DNA of 64,000 bases from Paenibacillus mucilaginosus 3016 (GTDB taxonomy: Bacteria > Bacillota > Bacilli > Paenibacillales > NBRC-103111), in NCBI RefSeq assembly GCF_000250655.1, contig NC_016935.1:762001-826000 (forward strand), read 5' to 3'. The translations under genes and the position numbers were made by a program. The notes under the pieces were generated by a model. That model made no database searches and was not told where the DNA came from. It was given only the letters and a program-made list of their open reading frames with translations. Of the stretch, positions 18,085-26,898 are shown in pieces (the stretch's first letter is position 1; every line of letters begins with the position of its first letter).

Positions 18085-21075
18085 TTACGGATTTGGTGCC
18101 AGAGCCGCTTCCGTCTCGGAGGGCTCAGACGGTTCAGCCGGCTCGGAAGCGGCGGTACGGGTGCCGGCCCTTACCGGCGTCTGGTCATGGGTCAGGCTGC
18201 GGTAAGCCAGGGCGGTGTCTTCAGCGATCCGGTCCCACGTGTAGGCGGCCTTGAGCTTGGCGAAGGCTCGGTCCGCCATGCGCGCGCCCAGCTCAGGATG
18301 AAGCAGCAGCTCGCTGACATGCCAGGAGAGCGAATCCACATGGCCCGGCAGCGCCCGGTACCCGTCGATGCCGTGTTCGACCATATCGGCGAGGCCGCCC
18401 GTATCCGAAAGAACGACGGGGCGCCGGTGCTTCATCGCTTCCAGCGCCACGATGCCGAACGGTTCATAGTGGCTCGGAATGACACATACATCCGCCGCCC
18501 GGTAGAGCAGCTCCTTCGTTTCGTCATCGACGAAGCCCAGGAAGCGGACCTTCTCGCCAAGGGGGGCGGCCAGCGCCCGCAGCTGATCTTCCATCGGCCC
18601 GGCACCGCCGATGAACAGCACGGTGTCCGGGGCGGCGGAGAGGATCGCGGGCATGGCGTGAATCAGCGTCTGCACGCCCTTCTCGAAGACCAGCCGCCCG
18701 ATGAAGAAGAGAACGCGCCGGCCCTCGGCGCCGAGCCGCTTTTTGGCGTCTGCTGCGTCATTCTTCGAGGCTCCCGGTGCAACCTTATCCAGCCGCACCC
18801 CGTTAGGGAAGACATAGAGCTTGTCGTCCGGCAGATGGAACAGTCCCTGTACTTCGCGCTTCATATAAGGACTGCAGACGATCACCCGGTCGGCGTCATA
18901 GGTCAGCCCTCCCTCCAGGCGGTGGATCGCTTCGGACAGGGGGGAGCTGAGGCGCCCGTGATTGCGTCCCCATTCGGTCGCATGGACGGTCGCCACCATC
19001 GGCACGGCGTAGCTCATCTTGATCTCGCGGGCCGTGTGGTAGACCATCCAGTCATGGGCATGAAGCAGATCGATCCGTCCGCCGTGTTCTTTCCAATTCA
19101 CAAGATAATCGGTCATCGCCAGATTCATCTCGAAGGTCCAATGATAAAAGTCGGTATCGTAAGAGTGCTGTACCGGAACCCGGTGGATATACACGCCGTT
19201 CTTCCGCTCGAAGTAAGGAGCGCCATAATGTGAGCTGGTGAGGACATGGACGATCTCCCCTTGGGCGGCCAAGGCCTCCGACAGGTCGCACACGGCGCGG
19301 GAGAGCCCGCCGACAGACTTCGGCGGATATTCCCAGGCGAGCATGAAGATGTTCGGCCGGCGGGCTGTGTCTGCCAGGATCTCCTGCCACTGCCCGGGAT
19401 CCGGGATCAGCGGATTCGGCGACGTGCGGCAGATGCTGGCGTAATCGCGATAATCGATCACCGGGAAGGGGTTATCCTTCTTCTCGAGCTCAGTCACGTA
19501 GGCTTCGTCGAGGCGTCCGGCTTCGATCCCGTCGCACAGGAGATGGAAGCAGCCGAGATGATCCTTAGTCCGGCGGCAGGCATACTCCACGACGGTCTTC
19601 GAATCCATGATGAACGCCCAGTCGCTGCTCTGCGCGAGCATCAGCTCGCGGGCCGCCTGGTTCAGCGCCCGCTTCAGGAGCCCGGCGCTGAGACCTCTGC
19701 GGCTCTCCAGGTGCTCATGCTGTGAAGCCAGTTTCACCATCCGCATCTCCGCCTCGTGCAGGTGGGGGTAGATCCAGTCGTTCGCCCCCTGCAGCCAGAC
19801 TTCGGCCGTGGAGCTGCGGCCCCAGCTCGATTCGTTCAGCTTACCGGTATCGGCCACAGGATATTCCTTGAGATAGCCCGAAGGGGTAATGAGGGCGAGC
19901 TCGTGCTGGTCATGGAAGATTTTGCGGCAGAGCATCTCGATCCACAGCGGCCCTTCGTACCACCAGTGGCCGAACAATTCGGCGTCATAGGGGGAGACGA
20001 TCATCGGACGACGGTCCAGATGGGCATACCAATGCTCCGCCTGCTTCCGGCGGTTCAATAGAAAGTTGCCGGCGTGCTCGGCGGCCCGCTCCCGGGCCCA
20101 GTCGGGGTTATACGGCTCCTTGTGGCTGCCCCTGCCTGTAATACGGTAGTACTTGATGCCCGTATTGACGCGTTCGTGGGTAGGCAGGACATAGGGGCGG
20201 ATGTACTCCCATTGCTCGGGGTCGTTCCAGCCGAGATCCCAGCCGATGTCCCGGTAGTATTCACGGTAGTTAAAATCGCCCGGATATCCGTTCTGCGAGC
20301 TCCACACCTGCTGGGACGATTCGGGATCCCGCGGGAAGGCCGTCACCCCGTACGGCGTCATCAGCGGCGCATAGAGCTCCCGGTTCGGCCGCGGGGTGGC
20401 ATAAGCCACCGCCGAGGAGTCCGAGATGAAGAAGTCGATGCCGCAGTTCTTCAGGATCCGGTCGATGCCGGGGGTGAAGCCGCACTCCGGCAGCCAGATC
20501 CCCCGGGGGCTGCGCCCGAAGTGGCGCTCGTAATCCCGTACGGCGGTCAGGAGCTGGGCGCGGATCGCTTCTTCGGTCTTCATCAGCGGCAGGAAGCCGT
20601 GGGTGGCCGCGCAGGTGAGGATCTCTATCTTCCCGAGATCCTGATACTCCCTGAAGCGCCGGATGATATTGCGGCCGGCGTGCTCGTAGACCCGCTTCAG
20701 GGTCCGGAACCGGTCCGCATACATCCGGGCAAGCGGCAGCAGGCGAGGATCCTTCTGCAGCCGGACCTTCTCCTTATCCGCGAGCTCGATCAGCTTGTCG
20801 AGATGGCCGGCGTACCGCTGCTGCATCAGCGGATCCTCACACAGCGACAGCAGGGTAGGGGTCATGGAGAAGGTAAGCCGGAAGTCGACGCCGTCCGCAC
20901 TGAGGCGGTCAAACATCTCGACGAGCGGCAGATAGGTCTCCGTCATCGCTTCATGGAACCAGCGCTCCTCGAGATAATCATCCTTGTCGTAGTGGCGTAT
21001 GTAGGGCAGATGGGCATGCAGAACCAAAGCCAGGTAGCCTTTCAGCTCAGGCTTCGGCTTGACGCGGTTGATCAT
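18085..21075 (-). CDS. GH57 branching-enzyme-like domain fused to a GT4-type glycosyltransferase
   Basis: 996 residues. Residues ~10-420 are a GH57 barrel with nucleophile E197 in WLPECGFTPG and acid D364 in SPYDAELFGHWWYEGP. Residues ~430-540 form the DUF1957 helical cap typical of GH57 1,4-alpha-glucan branching enzymes. Residues ~573-960 are a GT-B glycosyltransferase (EYPPKSVGGLSRAV, FIGRLVFEKGVQTLI, SHYEPFGIVALEAM with the donor-binding E-x7-E). The tail is rich in Ser, Glu and Pro. One chain could therefore elongate and branch an alpha-glucan. It is flanked by DUF4912 (12-base gap) and the nucleotidyltransferase (15-base gap). The donor sugar is unknown. Confidence 0.88.
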   Translation of the reverse strand: MINRVKPKPELKGYLALVLHAHLPYIRHYDKDDYLEERWFHEAMTETYLPLVEMFDRLSADGVDFRLTFSMTPTLLSLCEDPLMQQRYAGHLDKLIELADKEKVRLQKDPRLLPLARMYADRFRTLKRVYEHAGRNIIRRFREYQDLGKIEILTCAATHGFLPLMKTEEAIRAQLLTAVRDYERHFGRSPRGIWLPECGFTPGIDRILKNCGIDFFISDSSAVAYATPRPNRELYAPLMTPYGVTAFPRDPESSQQVWSSQNGYPGDFNYREYYRDIGWDLGWNDPEQWEYIRPYVLPTHERVNTGIKYYRITGRGSHKEPYNPDWARERAAEHAGNFLLNRRKQAEHWYAHLDRRPMIVSPYDAELFGHWWYEGPLWIEMLCRKIFHDQHELALITPSGYLKEYPVADTGKLNESSWGRSSTAEVWLQGANDWIYPHLHEAEMRMVKLASQHEHLESRRGLSAGLLKRALNQAARELMLAQSSDWAFIMDSKTVVEYACRRTKDHLGCFHLLCDGIEAGRLDEAYVTELEKKDNPFPVIDYRDYASICRTSPNPLIPDPGQWQEILADTARRPNIFMLAWEYPPKSVGGLSRAVCDLSEALAAQGEIVHVLTSSHYGAPYFERKNGVYIHRVPVQHSYDTDFYHWTFEMNLAMTDYLVNWKEHGGRIDLLHAHDWMVYHTAREIKMSYAVPMVATVHATEWGRNHGRLSSPLSEAIHRLEGGLTYDADRVIVCSPYMKREVQGLFHLPDDKLYVFPNGVRLDKVAPGASKNDAADAKKRLGAEGRRVLFFIGRLVFEKGVQTLIHAMPAILSAAPDTVLFIGGAGPMEDQLRALAAPLGEKVRFLGFVDDETKELLYRAADVCVIPSHYEPFGIVALEAMKHRRPVVLSDTGGLADMVEHGIDGYRALPGHVDSLSWHVSELLLHPELGARMADRAFAKLKAAYTWDRIAEDTALAYRSLTHDQTPVRAGTRTAASEPAEPSEPSETEAALAPNP

Positions 21076-21087
21076 AAACGCACGACC

Positions 21088-21597
21088 TCATTTCATACAG
21101 TTGGAGTAAGCGTTAAAGTTCTCGAAGTCGTGCGGCCGGATCGGCACATGAATCACCCCGGGCTCGCGGACTTCAGGGACGGTGGATACGAGCGGGGCTC
21201 CCCATCCGGCGGCGCTGTCCCTGGGCGTCATGACGGCATTCGAGCGCAGGAGGGGGACAAACTGGCCTTCGGGTGTGGAGATGCCGAAGTCGGCCATATA
21301 CGTGGTACCGGCCTGGACCCCGTGGATATACCATGAGGAGGCTTCCGGGGTCGTTCCCAATTCCCGGAACCCGTTCGCATTGTTTCCGTTGAAATAAACG
21401 GCGGTGACGTCATAGATTCTCAGCGTCTTGGGGAGTGCCCCGTAATCGCATGCGAAGTGCTGCGAGCAGAGCCAGCGCTTGCGGTTGCTTACTTCCCAGT
21501 AGGTGAAAAGGGTGTGCGGTCCCTGTACGAGCAGCTGAAGCCTGTCCTGATGATACCTCTCCGGCAGTTCAAAGCCTGAAACAGGCATGGAGTTCAC
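21088..21597 (-). CDS. DUF4912 domain protein
   Basis: A 169-residue protein with the DUF4912 core (LLVQGPHTLFTYWEVS, LRIYDVTAVYFNG, SWYIHGVQAGTTYMADFG). The fold is thought to be a carbohydrate-binding-like beta sandwich, and the family often neighbours GH57 and glycogen genes, as here. It starts at GTG 21597, 7 bases from AGGAGG. First gene of the glucan operon. Confidence 0.8.
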   Translation of the reverse strand: MNSMPVSGFELPERYHQDRLQLLVQGPHTLFTYWEVSNRKRWLCSQHFACDYGALPKTLRIYDVTAVYFNGNNANGFRELGTTPEASSWYIHGVQAGTTYMADFGISTPEGQFVPLLRSNAVMTPRDSAAGWGAPLVSTVPEVREPGVIHVPIRPHDFENFNAYSNCMK

Positions 21598-22112
21598 TTG
21601 AGGTCCTCCTTATTCCTTCCGTCCGGGGAAGGCCATCCGAAAATGAATAACGGTCCCTTACAGAATTTGCAGGCGGATGGCAATTTATACAGGGCGGCTG
21701 TCCGTCTCGTCGGGGCAACCGGGACATCGGATGAGAGGCTGAAGGGGATGAAGTCCCGGGAAAACGGGACGGCAGTACCTCATTGGATGGTTTTCCCAGT
21801 CTCATTTTTGGCATAAAAAGAGGATTTTTGGAGGGGGAAGTCGAATACGTGTGACGGTGCCCAGTTCAGGCGGGACTCTATCCAGAATCTAGACCCGCGT
21901 TTGCTCTGAAAGAACCTGCCGACTTGTCCGATATAAATAGTGAGAGCAATCACGGAACGCGGGAGCAGCCAAGGGCTGCTTGCCGGGACCGGGACGGACT
22001 CATGCAAAGTCCGCCGGAGTTCTCATAAACCAAATCAATCGATCAGGGATTCCGGAAGAAGCTTGAGGCTTCTCCTGCATGACCTGTCATAGAAGAACAG
22101 GGGGCAATATCG
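21598..22112. other. Intergenic region between divergent units
   Basis: About 515 bases without a supported gene. It must hold the promoters of the minus-strand glucan operon and of the zinc-finger gene at 22113. A short AGAAGC / GCTTCT hairpin lies at about 22057-22073. No confident promoter pair was identified. Confidence 0.4.
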
Positions 22113-22541
22113 ATGAGTTTCTGCTGTGGCGCCAGTATGCTTGGAACGAAGGGGACACTGAAGCACATCCGTACCCAAATTCACAATGTGCCGCTTTTAT
22201 TTTGCCCGGTATGCCACCGTGTAGAGGTACACCATCTGGTAGAGAACGAATATGAGATTCTGGCCGAGTACGCGCATGGCGACGGGGCGCCGGAAGTTGA
22301 TTTTCACGAATATGTGGAACAGAGGGACCACACGGAGCTGTATGAGAACTGTGTGAACCATGAGAACGAGGATCCGCTCGAGGTGGTCCGCAGCCAAATC
22401 GATATGGCCCTGGACCTGCTCACCGTAGCCAAAGAGATTGGGGATGCGGAGTGGGAAGAGCAGCTCAAGAAGAGATTGAACGTGCTGAGCCAGCGGCGCA
22501 GCCGATTGAAGAACAAGAAAACCATGCGGGGCCTCTCTTAG
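22113..22541 (+). CDS. YgiT-like zinc-finger protein, function unknown
   Basis: A 142-residue acidic protein. C4-C5, then HNVPLLFCPVCHR (C31, C34) resembles the YgiT-type zinc finger, but the first pair is CC rather than CxxC. The C-terminal ~60 residues are a charged helix ending RRSRLKNKK, possibly a coiled coil. No toxin partner (MqsR/HicA) is adjacent, so an antitoxin role is not supported. The ribosome binding site is GGGGGC-like and weak. Confidence 0.55.
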   Translation: MSFCCGASMLGTKGTLKHIRTQIHNVPLLFCPVCHRVEVHHLVENEYEILAEYAHGDGAPEVDFHEYVEQRDHTELYENCVNHENEDPLEVVRSQIDMALDLLTVAKEIGDAEWEEQLKKRLNVLSQRRSRLKNKKTMRGLS

Positions 22542-22916
22542 GATTCCCGCAGGATCCTGACATATGTCCCTTCCGATCGCCTGTCTGTGGGGCGGACGGG
22601 CAGCGGCCCAAGAAGGGCTTCTGCACGTCCGTCCGCTCTGCGCTTCCGGAGCATTCATGACAGCCATGATGCCCGTCTGCGTATTCAGCGGCCCTGCCCA
22701 TCCAGACCAGCGGCCGAAAAGGGACATTTTTGTTTGTGTAAAGAAGGGACATTGTTTCTGTAGGGAGTCCCACCTCCCTTGACGCTTGAGACATACCGAC
22801 ACGGCCGCGCCTTCGGGCAGGAGGAACGCTTCCTGCAAGCAGAGAAGGCGGCAACCGGCCCAGGCGGAGGACGGCCGATTCCAGCTTTAAAATATTGGCC
22901 GTGCCCCCGCCCGCTG
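22542..22916. other. Intergenic region upstream of sigI
   Basis: About 375 GC-rich bases. No gene with a credible ribosome binding site was seen. The sigI-proximal end carries the candidate SigI promoter annotated separately. Confidence 0.4.
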
Positions 22917-22945
22917 ACCCCCGTAATCGACATCGGGCCAGCGAA
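22917..22945 (+). promoter_or_regulatory. Candidate SigI autoregulatory promoter
   Basis: ACCCCC at 22917-22922 and CGAA at 22942-22945 match the two conserved elements described for SigI promoters. The transcript would begin close to the sigI start. The 19-base spacing between the elements may be longer than usual, so this is tentative. Confidence 0.35.
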
Positions 22946-22960
22946 AATCTGTAGTGTGAG

Positions 22961-23767
22961 GTGGAACGATTGCTGCTCGTTTTATTCAAGAAATTCTTAG
23001 GAAAACGCCAGTCTCACCACCCGGAACCCGCGGATACACCGGAGGAAATCGTCATTCGCATTCAAGAGGGTGATTTGCGCCTGCGCAACCAGTTCATCAC
23101 GGATTATCAGCCGTATGTTGCGAAGGTAACCAGTCGATTCTGTAAACGCTACGTGGACCCGTCCCGGGACGATGAATTCAGCATCGCGCTCAGCGCGTTC
23201 AACGAAGCGATCAATCAATTCTCTCCGCAGGCCGGGCGTTCGTTCCTCGGATTTGCGGAGCAGGTGATGCGCCGCAGGCTCATTGACTATGTCCGCAAGG
23301 AACAGCGCTTCTCCCAGCAGCTGCCGTACAGCGCCTTCGAGGTGGAGGACGAGGAAGACAACATCGTCAACCCGGTCGAAGTGCATCAGGCGATCGAGCA
23401 GTACGAGAAGCAGCGGGGCATGGAAGAGCGCCGCGGCGAGATTATGGATCTGAACCGGGCCCTGTCCGATTTCGGCATCCAGTTCGCAGATCTCGTCGAC
23501 GCTTCCCCGAAGCACGACGACTCGCGGCAGGCGCTGTTCGGCATTGCGAAGAAGCTGTCGGCAGACACGGAACTGATGCGCCTCATGCTGACGAAGCGGA
23601 TGCTCCCGATCAAGGAGCTGCTCGACATGGTGAGCGTATCGCGCAAAACGCTGGAACGCAACCGCAAGTTCATTATTGCCGTTGCGCTGGTCTATCACGG
23701 ACCGTTCCCGTACCTTAGAGATTATCTGCACATCAAAGACGAAGAAGAAGGGGGGGACGCACATTGA
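22961..23767 (+). CDS. sigI: RNA polymerase sigma factor SigI
   Basis: About 268 residues. Region 2 is seen as GDLRLRNQFITDYQPYVAKV through AFNEAINQFSPQAGRSFLGF and region 2.4 as RRRLIDYVRKEQR. The C-terminal SigI-type DNA-binding helix bundle includes LLDMVSVSRKTLERNRKFI. SigI responds to heat or envelope/polysaccharide signals via the anti-sigma RsgI. The GTG at 22961 and the in-frame TTG at 22970 are both possible starts; AGGTGG 5 bases ahead favours the TTG. It overlaps rsgI by the ATTGA junction. Confidence 0.92.
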   Translation: MERLLLVLFKKFLGKRQSHHPEPADTPEEIVIRIQEGDLRLRNQFITDYQPYVAKVTSRFCKRYVDPSRDDEFSIALSAFNEAINQFSPQAGRSFLGFAEQVMRRRLIDYVRKEQRFSQQLPYSAFEVEDEEDNIVNPVEVHQAIEQYEKQRGMEERRGEIMDLNRALSDFGIQFADLVDASPKHDDSRQALFGIAKKLSADTELMRLMLTKRMLPIKELLDMVSVSRKTLERNRKFIIAVALVYHGPFPYLRDYLHIKDEEEGGDAH

Positions 23768-25266
23768 ACAAAGGAATCGTGATGGAAATCACGGGGAAAG
23801 ACCTGATCGTTATGCGCCGGGACGGCAAGTTCGACCGGGTGCCGCGCCGGGGGCGCTCCTGTGAGATCGGGGAAGAGATCGTATACGCCGAGGAAAGCCG
23901 GGGCTGGCTCAGACCGTCGGTGGCTGCCCGCTCGGCCATGGCTGCCGCAGTGGTCTTCTGTATCGTGCTTTTCGCTTCCTGGGGCGGCAAGCTCGGCAGC
24001 CCGAGTGTGGTTGCCTACGTATCGATGGATATCAATCCGAGCGTGGAGATGGGCATCGACAAACAAGAGAACGTGCTCGAGCTCCGCGGGCTTAACGATG
24101 ACGGCAAAGCATTAATCCAAGGGCTAGAGTACGAAGGCAAGCCGCTGAGCAGCGTCACCGAGGAGCTGCTGGACCAGGCGGAAGCCAAGGTGCTTGCCGC
24201 AGGCGAGGCGGAGATCGTCATTGCTTCTACCGTAGTCGATGCCGATGCAGCAGTAGACGATACCGTCATCGCCGAGAAGGTCAAGCAGCAGGTGACGAAG
24301 CATATGGAGGCCGCCCATCCGGAGCAGGCGCAGGCCTATCAGGTGGCCGCCTTCGCGGCACCGCAGGAAGTTAGGAAAGCCGCCGAAGAGAGCGGAGTCT
24401 CCACAGGCAAATACACGGTTTATCTCCATGCCAAGAGCAATGGGGCGGATGTGACCCTGGACGAGATCAAGCAAAAGTCCGTATTGAGCATCTCGAAGGA
24501 GAAGCCGGAGGTGGCTGAGGTCATCAAGCCAACCCGTCTGCCGAACAAGTCGGATATGAAAAAGCTGGTTGAGGAAGAGAAGGCCGGCGAGCTGGACAAG
24601 AAGCTCAAGGAGAAGAAGAGCGGCTCCAAGAACGGTTCTACGGCCAAGCCGGTGACGGACAAAGAGGAAGAGGACGACGAGAAGAACAATTCGGCGAAAA
24701 AGCCGGAAAACTCCGGCTCGTCCGGCTCCTCGAACGGCAAGCCGAAGGCCACTGAGAAGGAAGAGGAGAAGAAGAGCAGCGGCACCAAGAACGGTGCGGG
24801 CTCTTCCTCCGGCAAACCGAGCGGCAAAGCGGAAGATGAGAAGGAAACCAGCGGCAGCAGCAAGACGGATGCAAAGAAGGAAGAGGAACGCCGGAAGGAA
24901 GAGGAACGCCGGAAGGAAGAAGCCGCGCGTTCCGAAGCATTGAAGAAGAAGCAGGAAGAGCAGGACAAGAAAGCGGAAGAAGCCCGTGAAAAAGCGGCGG
25001 AAGCGCTGAAGAAGCAGCAGGAAGAAGCGCGCAAGGAGCTCGAGAAAAAGAAAGAGGAGCTCAAGAAGCAGGAAGAGAAGAAGAAAGAAGAGCAGCAAAT
25101 GAAGGAAGAGCAGCAGAAGAAGGAAGAGCAGAGCAAAAAGAACGAGGAAAAAGAAAGCAAGAAGAAGGAAACAGAGGGAAAGAACGAGGATTCCAAGAAA
25201 GAGAAAGAGGAATCGAAGAAAAGCATGAGCTTGTCCGAACGGCTGAATCTCTTATTCAGCAGTTAG
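23764..25266 (+). CDS. rsgI: Anti-sigma-I factor RsgI with a Lys/Glu-rich extracellular tail
   Basis: 500 residues. Residues ~1-50 form the cytoplasmic RsgI N-terminal domain that binds SigI. Residues ~57-75 are a single membrane helix. Residues ~80-240 are the conserved extracellular domain with SMDINPSVEMGID. N91-P92 is the equivalent of the Asn-Pro self-cleavage site reported for clostridial RsgI. Residues ~250-495 are low-complexity K/E/S sequence predicted to be extended coil, with no carbohydrate-binding or hydrolase module. The TTG start overlaps the sigI TGA, so translation is coupled. Confidence 0.88.
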   Translation: MNKGIVMEITGKDLIVMRRDGKFDRVPRRGRSCEIGEEIVYAEESRGWLRPSVAARSAMAAAVVFCIVLFASWGGKLGSPSVVAYVSMDINPSVEMGIDKQENVLELRGLNDDGKALIQGLEYEGKPLSSVTEELLDQAEAKVLAAGEAEIVIASTVVDADAAVDDTVIAEKVKQQVTKHMEAAHPEQAQAYQVAAFAAPQEVRKAAEESGVSTGKYTVYLHAKSNGADVTLDEIKQKSVLSISKEKPEVAEVIKPTRLPNKSDMKKLVEEEKAGELDKKLKEKKSGSKNGSTAKPVTDKEEEDDEKNNSAKKPENSGSSGSSNGKPKATEKEEEKKSSGTKNGAGSSSGKPSGKAEDEKETSGSSKTDAKKEEERRKEEERRKEEAARSEALKKKQEEQDKKAEEAREKAAEALKKQQEEARKELEKKKEELKKQEEKKKEEQQMKEEQQKKEEQSKKNEEKESKKKETEGKNEDSKKEKEESKKSMSLSERLNLLFSS

Positions 25267-25454
25267 AAACCGGGGTATCGCGTTGGACGATCCAGCCCGG
25301 TTGGAAGGCGGCGCAAGTTCCTGGATGGATAGCGAAGCCGCTGTTCCCAGCCTCCCTCTGATTCTGTTTTTTGACGGCCTGTCGGTGCTTTAAGTGCTTC
25401 TTTATCCCTTACCCCCTCCTTGGCCCTGTACAGGGAGGATAGGGGTAATTTTAT

Positions 25455-25470
25455 TTGAAAGCGGTTTCAA
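25455..25470 (+). promoter_or_regulatory. cre site (CcpA operator)
   Basis: TTGAAAGCGGTTTCAA is a 16-base perfect palindrome and fits the cre consensus TGWAANCGNTNWCA at every position. It lies about 43 bases upstream of an extended -10, so it could be an activating or a roadblock site for the next gene. Confidence 0.55.
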
Positions 25471-25512
25471 TCCATCGCGACTATCTCTTGTCATGAAGTG
25501 CATGAAGACCTG

Positions 25513-25521
25513 TGATAGAAT
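25513..25521 (+). promoter_or_regulatory. Extended -10 promoter element
   Basis: TGATAGAAT fits TGnTANAAT. TTGTCA at 25488-25493 is too far for a standard -35 to this element. It precedes the monooxygenase gene by about 55 bases. Confidence 0.35.
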
Positions 25522-25575
25522 AATAGGAAGAAACGCACGGACAGGCGGGTTGTTCAGGAAAAGGAGAGATGGCTG

Positions 25576-25881
25576 ATGTATATTGTGCATTCCATGGTGG
25601 AGGTGCCGGAGGGTAAGGCTGACGAGGTCATCGGGCTGTACCGCAATCGATCCCGTCTCGTGGACCAGGCTCCAGGCTTCGTCGGATTCCAGCTCTGGCA
25701 GAATGAAGTGAAACCCGGTGAGCTTACGGTGCATATGCAGTGGGAGAACAAAGAGAGCTACGTCGCATGGGTGACCAGCGATGATTTCAAACGGATTCAT
25801 GAGCTCGAGAAGAAATATCCGGATCAGGAGCTCGCCTCGATCAAGCCGGTGGTCCGGCGCTTCGAAGTGGTAGCCGAGTGA
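25576..25881 (+). CDS. ABM-domain monooxygenase (HmoA/HmoB, IsdG-like)
   Basis: A 101-residue ferredoxin-like beta-barrel protein of the antibiotic-biosynthesis-monooxygenase family. APGFVGFQLWQ followed by VHMQWENKESYVAWVTSDDFKRIHE fits heme-degrading IsdG/HmoA relatives, with a Trp and a late His. Heme degradation is plausible but not certain, because the family also contains quinone-forming oxygenases. Its stop overlaps the next gene's GTG. Confidence 0.7.
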   Translation: MYIVHSMVEVPEGKADEVIGLYRNRSRLVDQAPGFVGFQLWQNEVKPGELTVHMQWENKESYVAWVTSDDFKRIHELEKKYPDQELASIKPVVRRFEVVAE

Positions 25882-26258
25882 ACGGGGTTATCGGGCGTCT
25901 GATCGATGAGGTCACGTCGGCGGTCTATGAGAACGATCCTCAGCTGCTTGAGAGGTATGGAGAGAGAGGCAGGGTCAAATGCAGGGAGGATAACGAACAT
26001 CACTTCCGTCATTTGGAGACGGCCTACCTCATGAAGGAAAAGGCGATCTTTACGGACTATGCGCTCTGGCTCAGCGAGATCCTCAGCCGGCACGGCATGG
26101 AGCCAGGGCATCTCATCGACAATTTTCGGGAGATCGACGCGGCGCTTCAGCGGACCCCCGAGCTCTCCGTGGAGCTGAGGGAAGGCTACGGTCTTCTGCT
26201 CGATGCGGCCGTCCACCGGCTCCGGCAGCTGGAGCGGCAGCCGGGCGGAGGAAGCTGA
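25878..26258 (+). CDS. All-helical protein of unknown function
   Basis: 126 residues, starting at a GTG that overlaps the previous stop (GTGA). The pattern GRVKCREDNEHHFRHLETA followed by FTDYALWLSEILSRHGM resembles the helical segment found ahead of B12-binding domains in some regulators, but no cobalamin-binding DxHxxG domain follows. It is co-transcribed with the ABM protein. Function not assigned. Confidence 0.5.
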   Translation: MNGVIGRLIDEVTSAVYENDPQLLERYGERGRVKCREDNEHHFRHLETAYLMKEKAIFTDYALWLSEILSRHGMEPGHLIDNFREIDAALQRTPELSVELREGYGLLLDAAVHRLRQLERQPGGGS

Positions 26259-26297
26259 CGAAGCTCCCGAAGCTCACAAAGCGGAGGCGGACAAGCG

Positions 26298-26335
26298 GGC
26301 CGGTATTTCTGTGGTTCTCTGCAGAAACACCGGCC
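26298..26335. terminator. Hairpin between convergent genes, possible terminator
   Basis: GGCCGGTATTTCTG pairs with CAGAAACACCGGCC with one mismatch. There is no T run on either side, so function as an intrinsic terminator is uncertain. Confidence 0.4.
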
Positions 26336-26344
26336 TCCCGTCCA

Positions 26345-26836
26345 TTATTCGAAGGAGCGGCGGGCCGGCCAGGAGCCGCGGAGCTTGCGGAGGAGCACAA
26401 TCTGGCCGGTATGGTATGCGTCATGGAGGGTCAGGGCTTTGACCCACAGGTCCAGCGGCTTGCCCGGAGTGCGGTTCTCCCAATCGCCGTCGCTCAGGGA
26501 AGCGATCTCCTGCCGGATGGCGGCATGGACTTTCTCAAGCCGCGAGAACACGGCATCCCACGACGCTTCCCCGGATGTCTCCGGCCGGAAGGTGTCGTCA
26601 TTGGTCACCCCGTCCGGATATTCGGTTTCTTCGCCGGTCAGACGCTTCAGGAGGCGTTCCTTGTAGAAGAGCAGGTGTTCCAGGTTCTCGCGGATCGTAT
26701 TGGCCGCTGCGCCCTCGGGACGCCAGGAGGCCTCTTCCTCGGTCATATCCTTGAGTACGTCGCGGAGAGGAGGGTACCAATCCTCCCGGTCGATACAGTG
26801 ATCCCATCCGTGAAGCAGCAGGTCGGTTTTGTTCAT
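26345..26836 (-). CDS. DinB family protein
   Basis: A 163-residue four-helix bundle of the DinB/YfiT class. NLEHLLFYKERL holds the first metal-ligand histidine and TLHDAYHTGQI the other two. Members are probable metal-dependent thiol S-transferases (bacillithiol or mycothiol type) or damage-inducible proteins; the substrate is unknown. AGGAGG precedes the ATG. It is divergent from the CGNR regulator, whose operators sit between them. Confidence 0.85.
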   Translation of the reverse strand: MNKTDLLLHGWDHCIDREDWYPPLRDVLKDMTEEEASWRPEGAAANTIRENLEHLLFYKERLLKRLTGEETEYPDGVTNDDTFRPETSGEASWDAVFSRLEKVHAAIRQEIASLSDGDWENRTPGKPLDLWVKALTLHDAYHTGQIVLLRKLRGSWPARRSFE

Positions 26837-26898
26837 GGCTCAGTTACCTCCTTGGCTTAAATAAAAGAATGGATGATGAAGACCTTGCGGTTGCGGTT

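Noticed and set aside
15685-19233. 1182-codon plus-strand open frame
   Set aside because: Antisense shadow of the GH57-GT and nucleotidyltransferase genes; no recognisable motif or ribosome binding site.
22113-22541. Antitoxin of a toxin-antitoxin pair (YgiT/MqsA type)
   Set aside because: The zinc-finger resemblance is partial, no helix-turn-helix is seen, and no toxin-sized partner gene is adjacent.
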